Below are positions 60,022-64,000 of a DNA stretch of 64,000 nucleotides, in pieces. The notes under the pieces are model-generated. The model made no database searches. It was not told where the DNA came from and worked only from the letters and a program-made list of their open reading frames with translations. Positions within the stretch are counted from its first letter, which is position 1, and every line of letters begins with the position of its first letter. A program made the translations under genes and the position numbers. The DNA is from Nitrosomonadales bacterium (GTDB lineage: Bacteria > Pseudomonadota > Gammaproteobacteria > Burkholderiales > Gallionellaceae), in NCBI GenBank assembly GCA_016199835.1, contig JACQFX010000013.1:166381-230380 (forward strand). The letters run 5' to 3'.

Positions 60022-60807
60022 TCATTGCGGATCCACCCCGGTCTTCTGCGGCATCCTGTTGTTCAGCCTGGGCGCTGCCGGCAGCAGCTTGCCAACCAGC
60101 CCCTCGTTCCAGCTCGGCTTGAGCGGACGCATGCCCGGCACACGCTTGATCGCCTGCAAAAAATACACGCCGCCGCACACCGCCCACCAGCGATCGCCCG
60201 CCGGCTCCATGAAATGGAAACGGCTCAACCATTTCGTATTGCTCAACGGTGGCGCATAGCACGCAAAACGCCCCGCCACCACTTCAAAGCCCAGCAGCGC
60301 CAGCCAGTCCTTCATGCGCGGCAGAGAAATGAAATTGCCGTTCCACGGATAGCCTTTATGTTTGCCCAGCATGTGCCACACGCCCCACAAGCTGCGCGGA
60401 TTGAAACCCGCAATGATGACATGACCTTCCGGCACCAGCACACGCTCGACTTCGCGCAGTATCTGGTGCGGATGCTCGTTGAATTCCAGCACGTGCGGCA
60501 TCACCACCAGATCCAGGCTGCCGCCGTCGAATGGCAATTCATCCATGACCAGCCTGACCTTTTCATAGTCGGCGAACTTGTCGCCGTTGGCGGATTTGCA
60601 TGCCTGCAGCCCGGCCCGGTTCCCCGCCACGGTACGCAACGGCATGCGGCTCGCACGCAGAAATTCGTACTCGGTCAATCCCAGTTGCACGGCGTGAAAG
60701 CCGAACAGATCGGCCACGGCCTTGTCGAAAAATTCCTGCTCGCGCGTCAGCAGGTATTCCCCCTGCGGCGTGGCGAACCAGTCATGCAGCGTTTTAGCGG
60801 TTGACAT
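60022..60807 (-). CDS. SAM-dependent methyltransferase (UbiE-like fold)
   Basis: A 261-residue class I methyltransferase. The usual glycine loop is degenerate at the N-terminus; the acidic [20 protein letters not shown] and [19 protein letters not shown] are the clearest methyltransferase parts. It resembles the conserved proteobacterial protein found next to rnhA and gloB. The substrate is unknown. It is divergent from gloB, 29 nt apart. Confidence 0.82.
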   Translation of the reverse strand: MSTAKTLHDWFATPQGEYLLTREQEFFDKAVADLFGFHAVQLGLTEYEFLRASRMPLRTVAGNRAGLQACKSANGDKFADYEKVRLVMDELPFDGGSLDLVVMPHVLEFNEHPHQILREVERVLVPEGHVIIAGFNPRSLWGVWHMLGKHKGYPWNGNFISLPRMKDWLALLGFEVVAGRFACYAPPLSNTKWLSRFHFMEPAGDRWWAVCGGVYFLQAIKRVPGMRPLKPSWNEGLVGKLLPAAPRLNNRMPQKTGVDPQ

Positions 60808-60836
60808 ACTGCGCCGTTACACTCGAATATGATCCC

Positions 60837-61607
60837 ATGCTCAACATTTTCCCCATTCCCGCTTTTCAGGATAATTACATCTGGGCTCTGCACGACGGCC
60901 AGCATGCCGCTGTCGTGGATCCCGGCGACGCTGCGCCAGTGCGCGCCTGGCTGGAAGAGCACCAACTCAGGCTCGTCGCCATCCTGTGCACCCACCGCCA
61001 TAACGACCACACCGGCGGCGTCTGCGAACTGGCGCAAGTATACAACGCGGCGGTGTATGGGCCACGGCTCGAAGACATCCCCTGCATCAACCATAAGCTC
61101 GGCGAAGCCGATGTGGTTGAGATAAGAGAGTTGAATCTCAGGCTGGAAGTGCTCGACATCCCCGGCCACACCTGCGGGCATATCGCTTATGTGAACGAAG
61201 GCTGCCTGTTCTGCGGCGACACACTATTCGGCTGCGGCTGCGGTAGAGTATTCGATGGCACGGCGCAACAACTGCATCACTCGCTGCAACGTCTGGCAAA
61301 ACTCCCCGACGAAACTAGGGTGTACTGTGCGCACGAATACACCGAAGCCAGCATCCACTTCGCCCTGGTTTGCGAACCGGGAAATGCGCAGCTCAAACAA
61401 CGCGAAGCGGACGCGCATGCCTTGCGCGCAGCCGGGCAACCTACCCTGCCCTCGACCATCGCGCTGGAAAAATCCACCAACCCCTTCCTGCGCTGCACCG
61501 AGCCGGAAATCATCCTCAATATAGAACTAAATCTCGGCTCCGCGCTTCCGTCGCACGACGAAGTGGATACCTTTGCCGCGCTGCGCAAATGGAAAAACAC
61601 GTTTTAA
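60837..61607 (+). CDS. gloB: Hydroxyacylglutathione hydrolase (glyoxalase II)
   Basis: A 256-residue metallo-beta-lactamase-fold enzyme that hydrolyses S-lactoylglutathione, the last step of methylglyoxal removal. The metal motif is CTHRHNDHTGG; the bridging ligands are in IPGHTCGHIAY and LFCGDTLFGCGCGR; HEYTEASIHFAL gives another His. The C-terminal glutathione-binding helices include NPFLRC. ATG 60837 (MLNIFPIPAF) is the family start. Confidence 0.95.
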   Translation: MLNIFPIPAFQDNYIWALHDGQHAAVVDPGDAAPVRAWLEEHQLRLVAILCTHRHNDHTGGVCELAQVYNAAVYGPRLEDIPCINHKLGEADVVEIRELNLRLEVLDIPGHTCGHIAYVNEGCLFCGDTLFGCGCGRVFDGTAQQLHHSLQRLAKLPDETRVYCAHEYTEASIHFALVCEPGNAQLKQREADAHALRAAGQPTLPSTIALEKSTNPFLRCTEPEIILNIELNLGSALPSHDEVDTFAALRKWKNTF

Positions 61608-61609
61608 CG

Positions 61610-61638
61610 TTGCAGCAAACCCCATTCTGGTTTATTCT
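61610..61638 (+). promoter_or_regulatory. Promoter of tRNA-Ser
   Basis: TTGCAG at 61610-61615 and TATTCT at 61633-61638 with a 17-nt spacer, directly after the gloB stop and 12 nt before the tRNA. Confidence 0.55.
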
Positions 61639-61650
61639 TCGCGCCCTTTC

Positions 61651-61741
<91 letters not shown>

Positions 61742-61751
61742 GAAATTCAAT

Positions 61752-61788
61752 AAAAAACCCGTAAAGCTCAATGCGTTGCGGGTTTTTT
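61752..61788 (+). terminator. Rho-independent terminator after tRNA-Ser
   Basis: AAAAAACCCGTAA pairs with TTGCGGGTTTTTT (one G-T pair) around an 11-nt loop. Strong and T-rich. Confidence 0.85.
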
Positions 61789-62001
61789 ATTTAACAAATC
61801 CCACGCTAATTTTATTGATTATCGGGCAGCCTTACCTGTGGGTAATTTTGAATATTCCCCTGTCAGTGTCCCCGTTTTGTCTCTGAATTGACGTAAGCAA
61901 TCCCGACTTTCAATTTCTAAGTCTACCGATACGAACTGCCAGATGATTGTTTGTACCGCGTTCGCGGTGGATACGTGGCTAATTTAATTCCAGTCCGCAG
62001 C
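61789..62001. other. Gap with no recognised gene
   Basis: Low-GC sequence between the tRNA-Ser terminator and the frameshifted HTH gene. A minus-strand frame of about 60 codons ends near 61824 but has no motif I know. ACCGCG-TT-CGCGGT near 61957 is a small hairpin. It may be the remains of an attachment region. Confidence 0.4.
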
Positions 62002-62336
62002 CTATCTACCAGCACGATTAGGCAAATCCATCACCTTACGAAGCTCGGATTTTTTGGGACGACCGACCCGTCTTGGTGGTGGATCAGCTTGAAGTGTTGG
62101 AGTCGATGATGTTACGGAAACAGATTTGGGTCGTCGCTGGTCAATGAATTCAGCAATATCAGAGATACAGACATACCGGCGACCGCCGATCTCATAGTTG
62201 GGAGCAGTTCTTTTCCTTCTGCTCTAAGGTTTCTTAGAGTCTTTACCGAGATTCCACCAACAATCTCACCTGCCTGTTTTTCTGGCACCACCGCCATTCC
62301 TCCGGCAGCAGCGCGAACTACGTCAAAGGTATTCAT
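62002..62336 (-). pseudogene. Excisionase/AlpA-like HTH gene with a single-base frameshift
   Basis: From ATG 62336 the minus strand reads MNTFDVVRAAAGGMAVVPEK and on to KTLRNLRAEGK. The frame then drifts; a second frame carries NYEIGGRRYVCISDIAEFID, a basic PPPRRVGRPKKSELRK tail and a stop at 62002. The span is 335 nt, one base short. One extra A in the AAAA near 62215 joins the two into a protein of about 111 residues with a MerR-like HTH. Either a real mutation or a homopolymer error. Confidence 0.6.
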
Positions 62337-62399
62337 CTCTATGAAGCCCACGATTCACATTCATCAATCCCAAAGCTCGGGAATGACTTGTGTCTTGAA

Positions 62400-62426
62400 A
62401 ATGGCCTATCAAAGATATAGGCCATT
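62400..62426. promoter_or_regulatory. Perfect palindrome between divergent HTH genes
   Basis: AATGGCCTAT, a 7-nt loop, then ATAGGCCATT. It lies between the starts at 62336 (minus) and 62538 (plus), the expected place for an operator bound by one of the two HTH proteins. Confidence 0.45.
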
Positions 62427-62537
62427 CAGGAATCATAGGGGCGTCACAAAATTGTTCGGAGCTGAAATGTGCACTCGGAGGACGCATTTCAACCTCTTGT
62501 TCCTTTTGCGTGGCGGTACGATGAACGATGAACAACC

Positions 62538-62834
62538 ATGATTGCGAAAGAACATCGGATGCGCACCACTGAACAGAAAGACAGCCTCGCCCTTCTGACT
62601 CGCCGCCACAGCGGATTGCTGCTCCCTCTCGCTGCTGCGGCTCAGGAAATCGGCATCAATCCCAGAACTGCTCACAACCAGATCAGCAAGGGCATCTTCC
62701 CTATACCGACCATTCTTCGAGATCGTCGCCGGTATGTTCATATCAACGAACTGGCCAGCTACCTTGACGGCCTTCGCCAGCAAGCCGGTGAGGTCAACTC
62801 CTTATCCAGAAACGTATCCCCTCAAAGGGGCTGA
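62538..62834 (+). CDS. Helix-turn-helix excisionase/AlpA-like protein
   Basis: A 98-residue protein. Residues 26-80, LLLPLAAAAQEIGINPRTAH followed by ISKGIFPIPTIL and RRRYVHINELASYLDGL, have the MerR-like HTH layout of excisionases, as in the frameshifted gene on the other strand. ATG 62559 is an alternative start. It probably directs excision or transcription of the integrated element. Confidence 0.6.
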   Translation: MIAKEHRMRTTEQKDSLALLTRRHSGLLLPLAAAAQEIGINPRTAHNQISKGIFPIPTILRDRRRYVHINELASYLDGLRQQAGEVNSLSRNVSPQRG

Positions 62835-62913
62835 CGGAGTGATGACGCCATCATCGAGATCGAGCGCATCGTCCCATATTTTCATATACTGATGACAAAC
62901 CAGCGGAGGAACC

Positions 62914-63108
62914 ATGAACAATCTCGCCCCGTGTCCATTCTGCGGTAGCCAACACACCAAATCTCATGAAGTGGATATCAACGGATGGATGGTGGAGTGT
63001 ATGGGGTGTCGTGCGACGGGGCCTATTGGCCGAACGGAGGCATTGTCTGCTGCGGCTTGGAATAAGCGCTTTATGGAATTGCAACCCGCTTCAACACCAT
63101 CTGCCTGA
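62914..63108 (+). CDS. Lar-like zinc-ribbon protein
   Basis: A 64-residue protein with CPFCGSQHTKSHEV and VECMGCRATGPIGRTEA, the paired CxxC pattern of the Lar (restriction alleviation) family found in prophages, followed by AAAWNKRF. A GCGGAGGAA site precedes the ATG. Lar proteins modulate type I restriction; that role here is inferred. The neighbours are mobile-element genes. Confidence 0.8.
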   Translation: MNNLAPCPFCGSQHTKSHEVDINGWMVECMGCRATGPIGRTEALSAAAWNKRFMELQPASTPSA

Positions 63109-63134
63109 CGCACGTCCTGCTTCAAAGATTTATA

Positions 63135-63364
63135 TCACTTCCCCGCTGCAAGGATAACGCGCTCACGCAACTCCTTGCCCGTTTTGAAATGCGGCATATA
63201 TTTGGCAGGCACTTTCACTTTTTCGCCGGTCTTTGGATTCCGCCCCAGACGTGGAGGCCGGTAATTCAGGCCAAAACTTCCGAAGCCACGAATCTCGATA
63301 CGCCCTCCGTGCGACAGCGTATCTGACATGGAATCCAGAATCACTTTAACGGCAAGATCAACAT
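63135..63364 (-). pseudogene. Integration host factor beta-like gene, 5' end removed by an IS
   Basis: The minus strand encodes [16 protein letters not shown], then [20 protein letters not shown] and [20 protein letters not shown], the dimer core and DNA-binding arm of IHF-beta. Normal proteins have about 20 more residues at the N-terminus. Here the sequence runs into the IS3-family left end near 63365. Whether this was the housekeeping ihfB or a copy carried by the element is not clear. Confidence 0.8.
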
Positions 63365-63430
63365 TGACCTTCCCCCGAAAAATCGTCTTCCAATGGTGGC
63401 GTAAAATTAACGATCCCATAGGAAAGGAAG

Positions 63431-63724
63431 ATGATGAAGATACCGAAGCAGGAATATACAGCCGAGTTCAAGGAGCTGGCAGTCAAGCGTGTAAAGGGGG
63501 GCCAGTCGGTTGGCGCGGTAGCCAAGGACTTGGGGCTGATCGAGCAGACGCTGCGCAATTGGGTCAAGGCCGCAGCGGCGGGCAAGCTCAACGGTGCTGG
63601 AGCCAAGGTTGTCACGCCGGAGCAAATGGAACTTTCCCGGTTGCGCGCCGAGAACATCCGGCTGAAGCGGGAGTGTGAAATCCTAAAAAAAGCGACGGCG
63701 TACTTCGCGAGAGAAACACTGTGA
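63431..63724 (+). CDS. IS3-family transposase OrfA
   Basis: A 97-residue protein. The HTH reads [20 protein letters not shown] and [17 protein letters not shown]; a leucine-zipper-like C-terminus ([20 protein letters not shown]) follows, with [10 protein letters not shown] at the end. These are typical of IS3-family OrfA. The stop overlaps the orfB start as GTGA; OrfAB is usually made by frameshifting. Confidence 0.93.
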   Translation: MMKIPKQEYTAEFKELAVKRVKGGQSVGAVAKDLGLIEQTLRNWVKAAAAGKLNGAGAKVVTPEQMELSRLRAENIRLKRECEILKKATAYFARETL

Positions 63725-63862
63725 AGTACGCCTGGATTGACGCGCAGCGCCGAGACTTTGGGTTGGACGAGATGTGTGCGGTACTGGATGTCAGCGAAAG
63801 CGGCTACCGGTCATGGAAGCACGGAGGCAAACCGCAGCGGAAGCGTCTGACAGATGCGCAGA
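63721..63862 (+). pseudogene. IS3-family transposase OrfB, N-terminal fragment
   Basis: About 47 codons, [20 protein letters not shown] and SESGYRSWKHGGKPQRKRLT, match the start of IS3-family OrfB. The similarity stops after DAQ, where the second element begins. The catalytic DDE domain is absent on this side. Confidence 0.8.
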
Positions 63863-63880
63863 GAAGTGGCTCCGCTTGGT

Positions 63881-64000
63881 TGGACAGTATTTTCCATTTT
63901 TTAAGTGGACGCCTTGCGGTTAATCCCTACGCTGCTTTTTGCATTGCAGGCAGGTTGTCGTAGTAGAACTCATCCGGCGTTTTGTCGTCAAGCGCCGAGT
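63881..64000 (-). mobile_element. Second IS3-family insertion sequence, right end
   Basis: The sequence from about TGGACAGTATTTTCC at 63881 belongs to a different IS in the opposite orientation, entered at its 3' end and continuing past the window. It is nested in the first IS. Confidence 0.65.
63927..64000 (-). CDS. IS3-family transposase OrfB, C-terminal end
   Basis: The minus strand reads SALDDKTPDEFYYDNLPAMQ and KAA to a TAG at 63929-63927. SALDDKTPDEFYY is the common C-terminal block of IS3-family OrfB. The rest lies beyond the window. Confidence 0.85.
   Translation of the reverse strand, partial: SALDDKTPDEFYYDNLPAMQKAA

Larger units (their letters stand above)
63365..63880 (+). mobile_element. 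IS3-family insertion sequence, left part
   Basis: The likely left end is TGACCTTCCCCCGAAAAATC at 63365, of the TG...CA type. It contains orfA and the start of orfB, and is cut by a second IS near 63863-63881. It interrupts the ihfB-like gene. Confidence 0.7.

Overview
The window reads as a chromosomal segment of a betaproteobacterium. A member of the Gallionellaceae/Nitrosomonadales, such as a Sideroxydans-like iron or sulfur oxidiser, fits best. This is inferred from gene order and content, not from any database match: leuC-entericidin-leuD-leuB-asd-fimV-truA, the dapC-dapD-pilU-dapE-prmB string, hpnCDE, a sulfate adenylyltransferase at the left edge, a DsrC/TusE protein, and an EfeU/Ftr1-type iron permease next to fur. 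Most of the window is dense housekeeping DNA with short gaps and many 4-bp ATGA/GTGA overlaps.

Layout. 1-4905: sat (cut by the edge), DUF3820, ppa, folD, an EexN-like lipoprotein and acs. 4944-7490: a patch of foreign DNA next to tRNA-Lys, with a TraN C-terminal fragment and an exported protein lying between two copies of a 33-nt sequence that reads as the acs promoter, plus the 3' end of a lost tyrosine integrase. 7566-13410: a Fic protein, then the leucine operon, split between leuD and leuB by an MNT-HEPN cassette and a frameshifted P-loop gene. 13560-18869: asd, fimV, a CbiQ-like membrane protein and truA. 18963-22673: glgP, wrbA and small genes. 23007-30497: a regulatory block, with a 1400-residue multi-PAS histidine kinase and its NarL-type regulator on one strand, and a sigma factor that has only region 2, a Crp/Fnr regulator and a short GlgC-like protein on the other.

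30531-34712: an EamA transporter, then a FimV-like protein with MshEN-like motifs and a membrane HDOD protein; this stretch is bounded by a duplicated copy of the EamA start. 34728-40467: lysine/diaminopimelate synthesis (dapC, dapD, dapE) with pilU, an ArsC-like gene and prmB. 40471-42875: a BsuBI/PstI-type restriction-modification pair inserted in the run. 42901-45993: hpnCDE for squalene. 46075-51513: a cyclic-nucleotide-binding protein, typA, fur and a Fur-boxed iron uptake cluster. 51627-53382: rhlE with a long structured leader. 53459-61607: mixed housekeeping genes (RMD1-like, rutE, tusE/dsrC, selO, yceH, a flavoprotein, dnaQ, rnhA, a methyltransferase, gloB).

61651-64000: tRNA-Ser followed by mobile-element debris: two divergent excisionase-like HTH genes (one frameshifted), a Lar-like zinc-ribbon protein, an ihfB-like gene cut by an IS3-family element, and a second IS3-family element nested in the first. 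Both tRNA genes therefore mark edges of accessory DNA.

The most novel-looking items are the toxin-antitoxin-like cassette translationally coupled into the leucine operon, the FimV/MshEN + HDOD pair, the rhlE leader with mutually exclusive hairpins, the region-2-only sigma factor, and the duplicated acs promoter that brackets conjugation debris.
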